Positions 1 through 10,747 are shown, counted from the first letter of the stretch. The stretch: 64,000 nt of DNA from Shewanella aestuarii (GCF_011765625.1 NZ_CP050313.1:3716501-3780500), one strand, 5' to 3'. Notes: generated by a model not told the origin, from the letters alone. Numbers and translations are program-made.

Positions 1-47
1 GACTTTCCTCCCCGCACCTAAGTACGCGGCAACTGTCTAGCCAACTC
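1..47 (-). ncRNA. rnpB: RNase P RNA, 5' end only (cut by window edge)
   Basis: Read on the minus strand, the first bases match the conserved 5' part of bacterial type A RNase P RNA: a GGCTAGACAGTTGCCGC stretch (E. coli has ACCAGACAGTCGCCGC) and then GGGGAGGAAAGTC. This RNA is the catalytic subunit that removes 5' leaders from pre-tRNAs. Only about 47 nt are inside the window; the rest lies to the left of base 1. The 5' end is placed at 47 from alignment to E. coli and from the promoter just upstream. Confidence 0.9.
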
Positions 48-54
48 GGCGCGG

Positions 55-83
55 ATTATAGCGCAAGGTTCGTCTCAAGCCAA
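55..83 (-). promoter_or_regulatory. rnpB sigma-70 promoter
   Basis: On the minus strand a TTGGCT -35 (78-83) and a perfect TATAAT -10 (55-60) are separated by exactly 17 bp. The -10 is followed by a GC-rich CCGCGCC discriminator, as in stable-RNA promoters. The predicted start at about 47 agrees with the 5' end of rnpB. The promoter lies between the rsmI stop and rnpB, so rnpB need not depend on rsmI transcription. Confidence 0.85.
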
Positions 84-100
84 TGTATATTGGCTGTTAA

Positions 101-946
101 CTAGAGGTCTAACTCTAATCCTAGCTTATATAAGGCATTTTTCTTTAGCCCATGTATCTGCGCCGCAATCGCCGCAGCTTTTTTAAGCGGCAATTCTGCC
201 GCCAACAAAGTTAACGTTTCAATCGCGACTTTAGGCACAGCGTCCTCATCTTGCTGTTGAATAAAACCATGGCACATCAGCACAATTTCGCCTTTTTGCT
301 GATTATCATCCGCCATCACCATCGCCAATACTTCTGCAGCAGTGCCCGACAAAAAAGTTTCAAATGTTTTAGTCACTTCGCGTGCCATCACAATTTGTCG
401 GTCTTCACCTAGGGCCTTCACGATAGATTCAAGACTTTGTACTATTCGATGTGGCGACTCATAAAAAATCAATGTTCGAGGGTCTTGCTGCAAGGCAGAT
501 AATTTATCTAAGCGGCCTTTTTCTTTGGCGGGCAAAAAACCTTCAAAACTGAATCGGTCTGAAGGTAAGCCAGATGCACTCAACGCAGTGATGGCTGCAC
601 AAGCTCCTGGTAAGGGCACCACTTTATAACCCGCTTCACGCACGTGCTTCACTAAGTGATAGCCAGGGTCTGAAATTAATGGCGTACCTGCATCAGAAAT
701 TAATGCGACTGATTGCCCTGTAGCTAGTTGCTCAACAATCCACTGGGCGCGGTCACGCTCATTGTGATCATGAATCGCGGTTTTGCGAGTCGATATTCCA
801 AAATGACTTAATAATTTTCCGCTGTGACGGGTATCTTCACAGGCAATCAAACTCACTTGATTTAACACCTCAATTGCACGGCTAGTGATATCTGCATAAT
901 TGCCGATGGGTGTGGGAACAATATAAAGTGCTGCGGTTTGATCCAT
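101..946 (-). CDS. rsmI: 16S rRNA (cytidine(1402)-2'-O)-methyltransferase RsmI
   Basis: RsmI uses SAM to 2'-O-methylate C1402 in the decoding centre of 16S rRNA. The 281-residue product has the tetrapyrrole-methylase-like fold: an N-terminal YIVPTPIGN segment at about residues 8-16, the ACEDTRHSG motif at about 36, and [13 protein letters not shown] near 85. The frame stays open to a start at 985, but the ATG at 946 is preferred: it has GAGG five bases upstream and matches the usual N-terminus. It is divergent from lpoA, an arrangement common in gammaproteobacteria, and is followed on the same strand by rnpB. Confidence 0.95.
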   Translation of the reverse strand: MDQTAALYIVPTPIGNYADITSRAIEVLNQVSLIACEDTRHSGKLLSHFGISTRKTAIHDHNERDRAQWIVEQLATGQSVALISDAGTPLISDPGYHLVKHVREAGYKVVPLPGACAAITALSASGLPSDRFSFEGFLPAKEKGRLDKLSALQQDPRTLIFYESPHRIVQSLESIVKALGEDRQIVMAREVTKTFETFLSGTAAEVLAMVMADDNQQKGEIVLMCHGFIQQQDEDAVPKVAIETLTLLAAELPLKKAAAIAAQIHGLKKNALYKLGLELDL

Positions 947-1035
947 AACTACCTCAATAAACTCCGTCAGCAAGACTTTCGCCAAGCCAAAGAGCAGGTT
1001 AAACTAAAGCCAGTATCTTACCAGAGTGAAGCCCT

Positions 1036-2856
1036 GTGTTAAAAAGACTGATTTCAATTAAATTTATATCTGCCGCCACTGTTGCCTTATTAGTAGCTGG
1101 CTGTACGGTTACCAAAGAACAGCAAACGCTGATTAACTCATCACTAGTATCGGTTGAGCAACCTGCTAGCGTATATTTATCTGAGGCAACCAAAAGCACC
1201 TTAGATGAAAAACGTGATCGCTATTTATTGTTAGCCGCGCATGCTTATATTAATGACGGTAACTATAGCGCAGCTGCCAATATTCTTACATCAATGCAAA
1301 AGTTGATGGTAAAAGAGCCAACCATTTTAGCTGAGCACGTTTATTTAACCGCACGTATCACTGAAAAAACCGTGACGCCTGAGGCCGCACTAGCAAAGCT
1401 ACAATATCCAGCTCATTGGCAGTTACCTCGTTGGCAAATGGCAACATACCACCAATTTAAAGCACGGCTTTACCGAGAAACTAAGCAACCGATTGATCAA
1501 GTTAGGCAGCTGAGCATGTTAAGTAATTACCTGCCGAAAACCGAAATGACTCAAGTCAATGACGTCATCTGGCAGGTGTTACAACCTTTGCATGAAGAAA
1601 CGATTAAAACCTTTATGCAAGAAGCCTCTAACCCCACGTTTTCTGGTTGGTTACAATTAACTTATATCGCTAAGCATTATGCGGTAGAACCGACGCAGTT
1701 GGTGAAATACTTAGGAGAATGGCAACGTAATAACCCTGAACATCCTGGGGCACTCAAACTGCCATCCGATTTAGAACAAGCACTGAATGCAAAACCATTT
1801 AAGCCACAAAACATTGCCATTTTATTGCCTTTATCAGGCCCTAGAGCCTCGGTAGCCGAGCCGATTAGAATGGGCATCATGGCCAGTTATATGAATGAGT
1901 TTGATAGCAAGGTCACCTTGCATTTTATTGATACTCAAGCGGGTATCGAACTCGCTTACCAACAAGCTCTGGATAAAGGAGCCGACTTTGTTATTGGCCC
2001 TTTATTACCCAATGAAGTTGAAGAACTTCAACGCATAAACCAAAACAAACAACCGTTAATTCCGCAGTTGTATTTGAACCAAACAGAGCAATTTACCGCC
2101 ATTGATAACCAATTTTATTTTTCATTATCTCCCGCTCAGGAAGCCAGTGATGCCGCTAAAAAGCTGTTTGCTGATGGCGTTGAATTACCCCTTTTGCTTG
2201 TCAGTAATGATGCCATTGGCAAGCGTATGGCAGAAAGCTTCAACCAAGCCTGGCAAAGCTTGAGTGAGTCGACCGCAGAGGTACACTATTTTGATCCCGG
2301 TGATCAAATGAAGCTAACAGTGCAAGAAGCATTAGGGGTTAAAAATAGCCAAGCTCGTATTGCTCGCATGAAAGAGCTATTGGGCAGTAAGCTTGAAGCA
2401 GACTTCCGCTCTCGCCAAGATATTGATGCCATTTACATGGTGTCACAATCACAAAACTTAACCCTATTAAAAGCGTTTTTAGATGTTAACTTTAGTGTTT
2501 TTGCTGAGCCTGTCGCCCTTTATACCTCAAGCCGTGGCCGACTAGAAAATGAGTCAAACCAATCGGCACAAGAGCTTAATAAAGTCATGATTAGTGATAT
2601 TCCATGGTTATTACAAGCTAATGATGAAACACGCATGGTAGAAACATTATGGTCCAATTGGAACAATAGCCAAAAACGCTTATATGCAATGGGCTTTGAT
2701 GCACTGGATTTAGTTAATCGTTTAGCACAAATGCATGCTTTCCCCGGTTATCAATACAATGGCCGCAGTGGTGCATTATCGGTTCAACCTAATGGCGTAA
2801 TCGAACGTAAATTAACATGGGGTAAATATCAGCAAGGCAGACTTACGCCACTATGA
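1036..2856 (+). CDS. lpoA: Penicillin-binding protein activator LpoA (outer-membrane lipoprotein)
   Basis: LpoA is an outer-membrane lipoprotein that reaches through peptidoglycan to stimulate PBP1A. The 606-residue protein starts at GTG with a lipoprotein signal peptide and an LVAGC lipobox (acylated Cys 23). Residues of about 30-250 form an all-helical TPR-like N-domain. From about residue 255 (IAILLPLSGP) the protein has a periplasmic-binding-protein-like fold without transport role. The gene starts 89 bp from divergent rsmI and overlaps yraN by 4 nt, so lpoA-yraN are translationally coupled. The GTG start has only a weak Shine-Dalgarno sequence, but no other start keeps the signal peptide. 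Confidence 0.95.
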   Translation: MLKRLISIKFISAATVALLVAGCTVTKEQQTLINSSLVSVEQPASVYLSEATKSTLDEKRDRYLLLAAHAYINDGNYSAAANILTSMQKLMVKEPTILAEHVYLTARITEKTVTPEAALAKLQYPAHWQLPRWQMATYHQFKARLYRETKQPIDQVRQLSMLSNYLPKTEMTQVNDVIWQVLQPLHEETIKTFMQEASNPTFSGWLQLTYIAKHYAVEPTQLVKYLGEWQRNNPEHPGALKLPSDLEQALNAKPFKPQNIAILLPLSGPRASVAEPIRMGIMASYMNEFDSKVTLHFIDTQAGIELAYQQALDKGADFVIGPLLPNEVEELQRINQNKQPLIPQLYLNQTEQFTAIDNQFYFSLSPAQEASDAAKKLFADGVELPLLLVSNDAIGKRMAESFNQAWQSLSESTAEVHYFDPGDQMKLTVQEALGVKNSQARIARMKELLGSKLEADFRSRQDIDAIYMVSQSQNLTLLKAFLDVNFSVFAEPVALYTSSRGRLENESNQSAQELNKVMISDIPWLLQANDETRMVETLWSNWNNSQKRLYAMGFDALDLVNRLAQMHAFPGYQYNGRSGALSVQPNGVIERKLTWGKYQQGRLTPL

Positions 2857-3197
2857 TATCAGGGAAAAAGACAAACTCTGGGCAACTTGCAGAGCAACAA
2901 GCTCGTGAGTATTTGCAGCGCCAAGGGTTAAGCTTTGTGGCTTCAAATGTCCGTTTTCCTTTCGGTGAAATTGATTTAGTGATGCAAGATCAACAATCTT
3001 TGGTGTTTGTTGAAGTTAAATATCGCCAATCAACGGCTTTTGGTGGCGCGATTAATGCCATCAGTGCCAAACAAATAAAACGTATTCGCTTAAGCGCCAA
3101 TGCCTATTTACAACAACAAGCGATTAATCCCCCTTGTCGATTCGATCTGGTCGCCATTAATCACAACCAAATTGATTGGATTAAAGGATGTTTTTAG
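2853..3197 (+). CDS. yraN: UPF0102 family YraN, putative endonuclease-fold protein
   Basis: The 114-residue protein belongs to UPF0102 (YraN). The core motif runs GEIDLVMQD then VFVEVKYR (about residues 37-58), a PD-(D/E)xK nuclease-like arrangement of acidic and lysine residues. Biochemical function is not established for the family, so only a nuclease-like fold is claimed. It begins inside the lpoA stop codon (ATGA overlap), supporting co-transcription with lpoA, and is followed by a 114-bp gap before diaA. Confidence 0.92.
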   Translation: MISGKKTNSGQLAEQQAREYLQRQGLSFVASNVRFPFGEIDLVMQDQQSLVFVEVKYRQSTAFGGAINAISAKQIKRIRLSANAYLQQQAINPPCRFDLVAINHNQIDWIKGCF

Positions 3198-3260
3198 CCT
3201 TCAATAGTTACCAGCGCATTGATTTATGGCATTATAGCGGCAGATTACTTAGGTCAATAA

Positions 3261-4483
<1,223 letters not shown>

Positions 4484-4516
4484 ACATTGAAAAATACGAC
4501 TTCAATCACTAACCAA

Positions 4517-4546
4517 TAAAAAAGCCTCTTGATTGAGGCTTTTTTA
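4517..4546. terminator. Bidirectional terminator between dolP and trpS
   Basis: AAAAAAGCCTC and GAGGCTTTTTT flank a six-base loop TTGATT. The stem has A residues on one side and T residues on the other, so it can end transcription of plus-strand dolP and minus-strand trpS. Confidence 0.88.
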
Positions 4547-4565
4547 GCTGAAAAATAACCTTAAA

Positions 4566-5564
4566 TTAAACAATCATACCGATTTTTTCATACACATTCT
4601 TAAGAGTAACTTCAGCACGAGCACGGGCCTTTTCCGCTCCTGATTTTAACACTTCATCCAAATAAGCTTGGTCAGCCCTAAACTCATGAAAACGCGCTTG
4701 TAATGGCTCAAGCATGGCGACAACGGCTTCACCAGTTGCGACCTTTAAATGGCCATACATCTTGCCTTCAAACTCTTTCTCAATAGAAGCGATAGACTGG
4801 CCATTACAACCTGACATCAAGCTTAGCAGGTTGGATACACCTGGCTTTTCATCCACATCAAAACGCACCACCGGAGGCTCTTGGCTATCCGTCATGGCTT
4901 TTTTGACTTTCTTCATAATTGCTTTTGGATCATCAAGTAAACCAATCACGTTGTTACGGTTTTCATCCGACTTTGACATTTTCTTTGTCGGCTCTTGCAG
5001 TGACATGACCTTAGCACCTGTTGTTGGAATAAATGGCTCTGGTACAACAAAGGTCTCACCGTAAGCATTATTAAAACGGGTCGCAATATCACGGGTTAAC
5101 TCTAAATGTTGTTTTTGATCCTGGCCAACCGGCACTTCATTAGCTTGGTAAAGTAAGATATCAGCAGCCATAAGCACGGGGTAATCAAACAAACCCACAT
5201 TGATGTTGTTAGCATGTTTTTGCGACTTATCTTTAAACTGTGTCATGCGGCTAAGCTCACCCATTTGGGTATAACAGTTTAATGCCCAGCTTAACTGTGT
5301 GTGCTGAGGTACTTGAGATTGTAAAAATACAGTGCTTTTTTTAGGATCTATACCACAGGCTAAATAAATAGCTAGGGTATCTAAACAGGCTTCACGCAAT
5401 TTGGCTGGATCTTGTCTAACGGTAATTGCGTGTAAATCTACTACGCAATAAATACAATCATGGCTATCTTGCATACCAACCCATTGACGTAACGCGCCCA
5501 TGTAATTACCAATACTAAGCTCACCAGAAGGTTGAGCGCCGCTGAAAACAATGGGTTTAGTCAT
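4566..5564 (-). CDS. trpS: Tryptophan--tRNA ligase
   Basis: Class I aminoacyl-tRNA synthetase charging tRNA-Trp. The 332-residue product has the HIGH-equivalent SIGNY within [14 protein letters not shown] (about residues 7-20) and the KMSKS loop (about residue 195). The frame is open up to 5678, but that extension has no family similarity and overlaps gph. The ATG at 5564 (MTKPIVFSG) matches TrpS length and is used. It is third in rpe-gph-trpS, 34 bp after gph, the same order as the E. coli dam operon tail. Confidence 0.96.
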   Translation of the reverse strand: MTKPIVFSGAQPSGELSIGNYMGALRQWVGMQDSHDCIYCVVDLHAITVRQDPAKLREACLDTLAIYLACGIDPKKSTVFLQSQVPQHTQLSWALNCYTQMGELSRMTQFKDKSQKHANNINVGLFDYPVLMAADILLYQANEVPVGQDQKQHLELTRDIATRFNNAYGETFVVPEPFIPTTGAKVMSLQEPTKKMSKSDENRNNVIGLLDDPKAIMKKVKKAMTDSQEPPVVRFDVDEKPGVSNLLSLMSGCNGQSIASIEKEFEGKMYGHLKVATGEAVVAMLEPLQARFHEFRADQAYLDEVLKSGAEKARARAEVTLKNVYEKIGMIV

Positions 5565-5598
5565 GGGTGTATATGCTCCAATTACTGTATTTAAAAAA

Positions 5599-6279
5599 TT
5601 ATTTAGAAAGTAAACATTGACCAATTTGGCCAAAATCATCGCAAACCAGATTAGGATTACTGGCACTAATAGGCTCACCGTAGTTGTAGCCGTAGGTTAA
5701 CCCAATAACGGCCACATTGGCAGACTTAGCGGCTAAAATATCATTCTTTGAATCCCCAACCATCAATAACTGCTCAGGTTGAATATCCCACTGCCTTATT
5801 AGATGCATTAAAGGCATGGGATCTGGTTTCATCTTAGCTAACGAATCACCACCAAGCACGTAATCAAACAACTCAGTTAACTCAAAGGCCTTAAGCAACG
5901 GAATAGTAAACTCGTAGGGTTTGTTAGTAACAATAGCTAAATGGTATCCAGCATTTTTTAATGCTTTTAGCGTTGTTAACACTTTAGGATACAAGTTACT
6001 ATGCTTTTCAAGATTCAAACCATAGTGGTGCATAAATATTGGCATGGTTTGCAGCAGCTGTTGCTCACTGACTGTCTGACCAAGGGCATAGGTTAATGCG
6101 CGAGTCATTAATACTTTAGCGCCATTACCAACCCAACTACGCACCTGCAATTCAGTCGCTAAAGGCAACCCCAACTCAGCCAAAGTCGCATTAGTCGCCG
6201 CGGCTAAATCAGGCACGCTGTCGATTAACGTACCATCTAAATCAAAGGCTATCGCGGTTATCTTTTGAAAATCTGTCAT
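5599..6279 (-). CDS. gph: Phosphoglycolate phosphatase (HAD family)
   Basis: The enzyme removes phosphate from 2-phosphoglycolate, a by-product of DNA 3'-end repair. The 226-residue HAD hydrolase shows motif [10 protein letters not shown] near residue 13, motif II in TNKPYEF, and motif [18 protein letters not shown] in the C-terminal part. An in-frame TTG at 6291 is possible, but the ATG at 6279 is a better start. It lies 25 bp after rpe and 34 bp before trpS in one operon. Confidence 0.94.
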   Translation of the reverse strand: MTDFQKITAIAFDLDGTLIDSVPDLAAATNATLAELGLPLATELQVRSWVGNGAKVLMTRALTYALGQTVSEQQLLQTMPIFMHHYGLNLEKHSNLYPKVLTTLKALKNAGYHLAIVTNKPYEFTIPLLKAFELTELFDYVLGGDSLAKMKPDPMPLMHLIRQWDIQPEQLLMVGDSKNDILAAKSANVAVIGLTYGYNYGEPISASNPNLVCDDFGQIGQCLLSK

Positions 6280-6304
6280 ATAAATCAACAATTTTTGGCC
6301 AAAA

Positions 6305-6973
6305 CTAAACCTTAGCTAACTCATCACGCATCTGATCAATTACAGCTTTGTAATCTGGCTTGCCAAAAATGGCTGAGCCAGCAACAAACATATCAGCACC
6401 TGCGGCAGCAATTTCAGCGATATTATCCACTTTAACACCGCCATCAACTTGCAGACGAATATCATAACCGCTGGCGTCAATGCGCTCACGCACTTGACGT
6501 AATTTATCTAACGTTGAAGGGATAAAGGATTGACCACCAAAACCTGGGTTTACCGACATTAATAAAATAACATCTAGCTTATCCATAACATGATCTAGAT
6601 AGTGTAAGGGAGTCGCTGGGTTAAACACTAGACCAGCTTTGCAGCCCGATTCCTTAATTAGCTGTAATGTACGATCAATATGCTCAGACGCTTCTGGGTG
6701 AAAAGTAATAATGGAAGCACCGGCTTTAGCAAAATCAGGAATAATACGATCAACGGGTTTAACCATTAGATGCACATCAATATCAGCTGTGATCCCATAA
6801 TTACGTAACGCCGTACAAACCATTGGGCCAATGGTTAAGTTTGGTACGTAGTGATTATCCATTACGTCAAAATGTACAACATCGGCACCGGCTTCAAGTA
6901 CAGCTTGAACATCGTCACCTAGGCGAGCAAAATCGGCAGATAAGATTGAAGGAGCGATTAAATATGGTTGCAT
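6305..6973 (-). CDS. rpe: Ribulose-phosphate 3-epimerase
   Basis: Rpe interconverts ribulose 5-phosphate and xylulose 5-phosphate in the pentose phosphate pathway. The 222-residue TIM barrel carries the metal-binding and catalytic segments [11 protein letters not shown] (about residues 9-19), [12 protein letters not shown] (about 35-46), DIDVHLMV, and the phosphate-binding VDGGV near residue 178. It is the first gene of the minus-strand rpe-gph-trpS operon; a dam gene is not adjacent here, unlike in E. coli. Confidence 0.96.
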   Translation of the reverse strand: MQPYLIAPSILSADFARLGDDVQAVLEAGADVVHFDVMDNHYVPNLTIGPMVCTALRNYGITADIDVHLMVKPVDRIIPDFAKAGASIITFHPEASEHIDRTLQLIKESGCKAGLVFNPATPLHYLDHVMDKLDVILLMSVNPGFGGQSFIPSTLDKLRQVRERIDASGYDIRLQVDGGVKVDNIAEIAAAGADMFVAGSAIFGKPDYKAVIDQMRDELAKV

Positions 6974-7310
6974 CTTGGTCTCACAGCTGAGTAAATTTGG
7001 CGATAGTTTACCCTGTGGCGTTGCTAGGCTCTAGTTAAACAACAAAAAAACGCTACCAACGCGGCACAACAAGTTTGATTTTTAAAATTATCAGCTGATA
7101 AATGTACATAATCTGTACTAATTTGTTATAATCTTGCGAAGTTGTATACAATTTTAAAATAGCATTTGAGATATCTAATTTTGTCTGATTGGTACTATGC
7201 TTCAAGATCGTAATAGAGAATGTATATAAGCAGTTGAGATAACAAAATTTAACATTTAACTAAATATATCATTTAACAATCTTAGTCATTCAATGGAAAG
7301 GATCCCTAAC
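6974..7310. promoter_or_regulatory. AT-rich divergent regulatory region with TTGTATACAA palindrome
   Basis: This 337-bp gap separates rpe (minus) from the small gene at 7311 (plus). On the plus strand there is a perfect TATAAT (7127-7132) with a poor -35 TGTACA (7103-7108, 18-bp spacer). A perfect 10-bp palindrome TTGTATACAA (7142-7151) sits 9 bp beyond the -10, about where an operator would overlap +1 to +12. Palindromes of this form are operators for some GntR-family repressors. The regulator is unknown, and the rest of the gap shows nothing I can name. Confidence 0.5.
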
Positions 7311-7676
7311 ATGGAACAGCGCCCACATCGTTTGTTAACTCGCTTTCGCACTAAGCCGATGAAGTCTGTATCCGTGTTATTGGCCACCACCTCATTACTG
7401 ATGATTAGCAGTTTTGCATTACCTACTTCAACTCACTCTAACGCAACACAAGCTTGCGTTTGTAAAAGTGATACGACATATAATACAAGCTTGCCTAGCA
7501 ATCACCCTACGAATCGCTGCGCAACTCAACAACATGATGTAAGCTGGAAGAACTGGATTACGGGCAATAGTCGCTCTGGTCAGTTTCATTTTATCGATTT
7601 GATCGAACTTCTATATGGGCATAAAGACAAGCCGTTAAGCGATATTCCCACCCCTAGTAAACCCGAGCAATTATAG
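7311..7676 (+). CDS. Small exported/membrane-anchored protein of unknown function
   Basis: A 121-residue protein that I do not recognise. The ATG at 7311 has AAAGGA upstream; an earlier in-frame start at 7293 lacks a ribosome site. The N-terminus is basic (several Arg and Lys in residues 4-18) and is followed by one hydrophobic stretch at about 20-37, which fits a signal peptide or N-terminal anchor. Cys 49, 51 and 70 lie in a Ser/Thr/Asn-rich segment, and the tail is Pro/Lys-rich. It is followed after 2 bp by the DUF2970 gene, suggesting co-expression. No function is proposed. Confidence 0.7.
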   Translation: MEQRPHRLLTRFRTKPMKSVSVLLATTSLLMISSFALPTSTHSNATQACVCKSDTTYNTSLPSNHPTNRCATQQHDVSWKNWITGNSRSGQFHFIDLIELLYGHKDKPLSDIPTPSKPEQL

Positions 7677-7678
7677 TC

Positions 7679-7858
7679 TTGTCTATTTGGCGAGTATTTA
7701 GCAGTACCGTTGCCGCTTTTTTTGGTGTCCAAACAGAGCAAAATCGTCATCGAGATTTCCAGCAGCAATCACCTCTACCCTTTATCATCATGGGAGTCAT
7801 CCTAGCATTTGTATTTGTTATTGGTTTACTTGCCATAGTCAGTCAAGTATTAGAATAA
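7679..7858 (+). CDS. DUF2970 family small membrane protein
   Basis: A 59-residue protein starting at TTG. It opens with a WRVFSSTVAAFFGVQTEQNR segment typical of DUF2970, then a short polar stretch (HRDFQQQSP). It ends with one hydrophobic helix of about 25 residues rich in Ile, Val and Phe. No ATG is available in frame because a stop lies at 7658-7660, so TTG 7679, two bases after the upstream gene's stop, is probably used through translational coupling. DUF2970 proteins are short single-helix membrane proteins of unknown role. Confidence 0.75.
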   Translation: MSIWRVFSSTVAAFFGVQTEQNRHRDFQQQSPLPFIIMGVILAFVFVIGLLAIVSQVLE

Positions 7859-7895
7859 GGCTTTACAGCGCTTAATCATTTGAGTTTTTAATAAT

Positions 7896-8815
7896 ATGCT
7901 GGAATTAGAAGAGATATATCGCCGAGATCTTAACCTGTTAATTGCACTGCAAGTATTAGTGGAAGAGCGCAGTGTTACCCTAGCCGCAAAGCGTTTACAT
8001 TTAAGTCAATCTGCCACAAGCCGTATCCTTGCTCGATTAAGGGATATGTTGAATGATCCATTATTTACCCGAGTAGGTCAGCAATTATTACCAACTGACT
8101 TTGCACTTGAATGTTATCAAAAATTACACCAGCCCACCGGTCAATTAATTGAAATATTATCACCTAAAACATTCAACCCAGCAGAATGTCAACAGCAGTT
8201 TGCCATTGCTGCAACCGATTATGCCATGCAAGCATTAGTCCCCTTTATTTTGCCAGAGATTTATCAAAAAGCGCCAAAAATCAGGTTAGAAGTGCTACCC
8301 GTACAACACAAAGAATTACAGGCTCAGTTAAGTATAAAAGGGGCAGACATGGCGATTTGTCGTGCCATCGATCAAACAATGAATTTACAAAGTGAATTTC
8401 TTGGAAAGGTCGGTGTCAGCTGCTTACTCTCAGCTAATCATCCATTAGCAAATCATGAGATTAGCTTAGAAGATTATTTACATTATCCTCACGCTACCAT
8501 TGCCATAAGTGATGGGGTAAAAGCTATGCTTGATAATGCTATAAGCCAATACCCATCAAGAACAGAATTACTTAGAACGCCCCATATTGATAGCGCCCTA
8601 GCCATACAACACATCACCCTCTGATCATCACCTTACCTGAAGGGATGGCAGAAATTGTAGCTCATAGGCATCAGCTAAAGGTGAAACCTTTGCCATTTAA
8701 AATACCTAATTTAGATTATCACTTATTTTGGCACTCTAGATGCGAACAAGACAAAGCACAAAAGTGGCTGCGACAAGAAATTATTGTCGCCACCCATAAA
8801 CGCTTACTAAATTAG
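7896..8815 (+). pseudogene. LysR-family transcriptional regulator, interrupted by a single-base frameshift
   Basis: The N-terminal winged helix-turn-helix (about residues 9-68, with SVTLAAKRLHLSQSATSRIL) and most of the substrate-binding domain are in one frame that stops at 8624. The missing C-terminus continues in the next frame from 8621 (LIITLPEGMAE...) to a stop at 8813-8815, giving about 306 residues when joined, the normal LysR length. One extra C in the run at 8617-8619 would restore the frame and read ITPLIITLPEG. This is either a recent mutation or a sequencing error. The gene converges with the acrylyl-CoA reductase gene 32 bp away; its target is unknown. Confidence 0.85.
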
Positions 8816-8847
8816 AAATGTAATAAGTTAAAAAATCGAGCGAGTGA

Positions 8848-9828
8848 TTAAAGCTTTACTAGTACTCTGCCTGTAACTTGACCTTTAATAATCTGCTGCG
8901 AAAAATCAGGAACTTGTGCAAGAGAAATACTCTGACAAGCTTGCTGATAGTAGCTTTCAGGTAATAGTTTTATCACCTCTTGCCATGCAGATTGACGTTT
9001 TTCAAATGGGCAAGCAACTGAATCAATACCAAGCAAATTAACACCACGTAAAATAAAAGGCATTACCGTTGTAGGTAAAGCAAAACCGCCAGCTAAACCA
9101 CAAATAGCAGCAGCGCCACCATAGTTCATTTGTGCCAATGCTGTCGCAAGCACTTTATTACCAACAGTATCGACTACACCAGCCCAACGCTGTCTTTCTA
9201 ATGGTGTAGCATCTATATCAAGTTCGCTACGCTCAATCACTTCTTTAGCGCCTAACTTGATTAATAGCGGAGCATTTTCTTCAACACGTCCTGAACTGGC
9301 GACTACCTCATAACCAAGCTGAGCCAACAAGGTAACAGCCACACTACCTACACCGCCGCTTGCGCCTGTGACCAAAACTTCACCATCGCTGGGTTTAACA
9401 CCAGCTTTCTGTAAAGCCTGCACACAAAGCATTGCAGTTAAACCTGCAGTGCCAATTTGCATCGCTTTTACTGCATCACAATTACTTGGCATCGGCACTA
9501 ACCAATCCGCTTTAACACGCGCTTTTTCTGCTAAACCACCCCAGTGGTTCTCACCGACACCCCAACCGGTCAAAATAACTTGGTCACCTGCTTTGTAGCG
9601 CTGGTCACTTGACTCCAAAACCGTTCCGGCAAAATCTATCCCTGGAACCATAGGGAAATTGCGAATAATTTTACCCACACCAGTTACGGCCAAACCATCC
9701 TTATAGTTTAATGATGAGCAAGCTACATCAACTAAAACTTCACCTTCAGGCAAATCGGTTTCAGAAATTTGACTTACTTGCGCTAAAGTCTGTTTATCTT
9801 CTTGGGTCAGAACAAGTGCATTAAACAT
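8848..9828 (-). CDS. acuI: Acrylyl-CoA reductase (NADPH), AcuI/YhdH family zinc-free MDR
   Basis: A 326-residue medium-chain dehydrogenase/reductase of the YhdH/AcuI group, which reduces toxic acrylyl-CoA to propionyl-CoA with NADPH. It has the family's SSLNYKDGLAVTG segment (about residues 38-50), PGIDFAGTV, and the nucleotide-binding GASGGVGSVAV (about 154-164); zinc-ligand cysteines of alcohol dehydrogenases are absent. Marine bacteria meet acrylate during DMSP breakdown, but no DMSP lyase gene is in this window, so that link is only context. It is transcribed alone, convergent with the LysR gene. Confidence 0.88.
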   Translation of the reverse strand: MFNALVLTQEDKQTLAQVSQISETDLPEGEVLVDVACSSLNYKDGLAVTGVGKIIRNFPMVPGIDFAGTVLESSDQRYKAGDQVILTGWGVGENHWGGLAEKARVKADWLVPMPSNCDAVKAMQIGTAGLTAMLCVQALQKAGVKPSDGEVLVTGASGGVGSVAVTLLAQLGYEVVASSGRVEENAPLLIKLGAKEVIERSELDIDATPLERQRWAGVVDTVGNKVLATALAQMNYGGAAAICGLAGGFALPTTVMPFILRGVNLLGIDSVACPFEKRQSAWQEVIKLLPESYYQQACQSISLAQVPDFSQQIIKGQVTGRVLVKL

Positions 9829-10121
9829 AATGGATTCCTATTTACTTTGATAAAACGATCATAAGCGATTTATATATATCACTAAAGTGCATTTTTCACA
9901 TACAGCTCATGCATAAAAATCATTAATCAATATATTCAGCTAGTACGAGGGTAAATATAGTCTACATAGGAAGTTTTTACTGATGAGATCAATCAGTAAT
10001 ATAAGGGTAACAAAAGAATTAAGCTGACAAAGCATGGTGAGGATGCCTTTAAAATTAATGCCAGTGGGAGCTCAAAGCTAAAAAGAATATGCTGCAGACA
10101 AACACCATAACCTTTTATTAT
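9829..10121. other. Intergenic DNA with no recognised feature
   Basis: The 293 bases between acuI and the IS66 remnant hold no convincing ORF, hairpin or promoter that I can identify. They may contain further decayed insertion-sequence DNA and the acuI promoter. Confidence 0.5.
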
Positions 10122-10295
10122 TTAGTTCCTGAAATAACCTTCACTCACATGGACATAGTTGCCCAGAATCTTACGTTTATAGTAAGTGGTAATAGCGACA
10201 TTATGGTGTTGGCAGAATTCAATATTGGTGCCTTTAAAATTGTTGCGCTGCTGAAGTAGCTCTAACCACTGTGCAGCTGTTCTGTGTGTTTTCAT
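10122..10295 (-). mobile_element. IS66-family accessory protein TnpA, N-terminal remnant
   Basis: A 57-residue ORF with a good ribosome site (GGAG six bases before ATG 10295). It begins MKTHRTAAQWLELLQQ and has FCQHHNVAITTYYKRK, the N-terminal pattern of IS66 TnpA/OrfA proteins. Similarity ends after about 44 residues, and no TnpB, TnpC or terminal inverted repeats are visible nearby. It is best read as a decayed insertion-sequence fragment next to the rRNA operon's 3' end; a small domesticated protein is possible but unsupported. Confidence 0.6.
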
Positions 10296-10417
10296 CACCT
10301 GCTCCAAATTTATCATTGAGCAGGTATTTTAAAATAGTCAGATTATCGATGCGAGGTGTGGTTCGCTAGACGGTTACGTTACTAATAAGTACTATTCGAT
10401 ATGAAAAATCAAAATGC

Positions 10418-10449
10418 AAAAAGCCCGTTACGCTAGTAACGGGCTTTTT
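10418..10449 (-). terminator. rRNA operon terminator
   Basis: AAGCCCGTTAC and GTAACGGGCTT form an 11-bp GC-rich stem around a four-base loop. On the minus strand it is followed by a T run, 12 bp after the 5S 3' end. This is the intrinsic terminator of the rrn operon. Confidence 0.92.
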
Positions 10450-10460
10450 GGCTTTAATTG

Positions 10461-10580
10461 GCATCTGGAAATGACCTACTCTCACATGGGGAGACCCCAC
10501 ACTACCATCGGCGATACTGTGTTTCACTTCTGAGTTCGGAATGGGATCAGGTGGGACCACAGCTCTATGGTTTCCAGACA
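10461..10580 (-). rRNA. rrf: 5S ribosomal RNA
   Basis: The minus strand carries the conserved 5S core GTGGTCCCACCTGA, CCGAACTCAGAAGTGAAAC and GCCGATGGTAGTGTGGGG. The ends TGTCTGGAAA and TTTCCAGATGC pair to form helix I. The 120-nt length is normal. Confidence 0.96.
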
Positions 10581-10739
10581 AATTTGTCTATTTAACGCCT
10601 TGGCATTAAATAATAATTCGGAAAGCTGATTTGAGTTCACACTGCTTAAGTGCTTTATCCTAATACTAAGTATCAGTACGACCTCCACGGAAGGAGGAAG
10701 TGCTTTAAACGTCTGGAACGTTTTAAGTAAAACCCATCT

Positions 10740-10747
10740 GGGTTGTA

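Noticed and set aside
5565..5678. A longer trpS N-terminus
   Set aside because: It overlaps gph, and the extra residues are unlike Trp[10 protein letters not shown] is the normal start.
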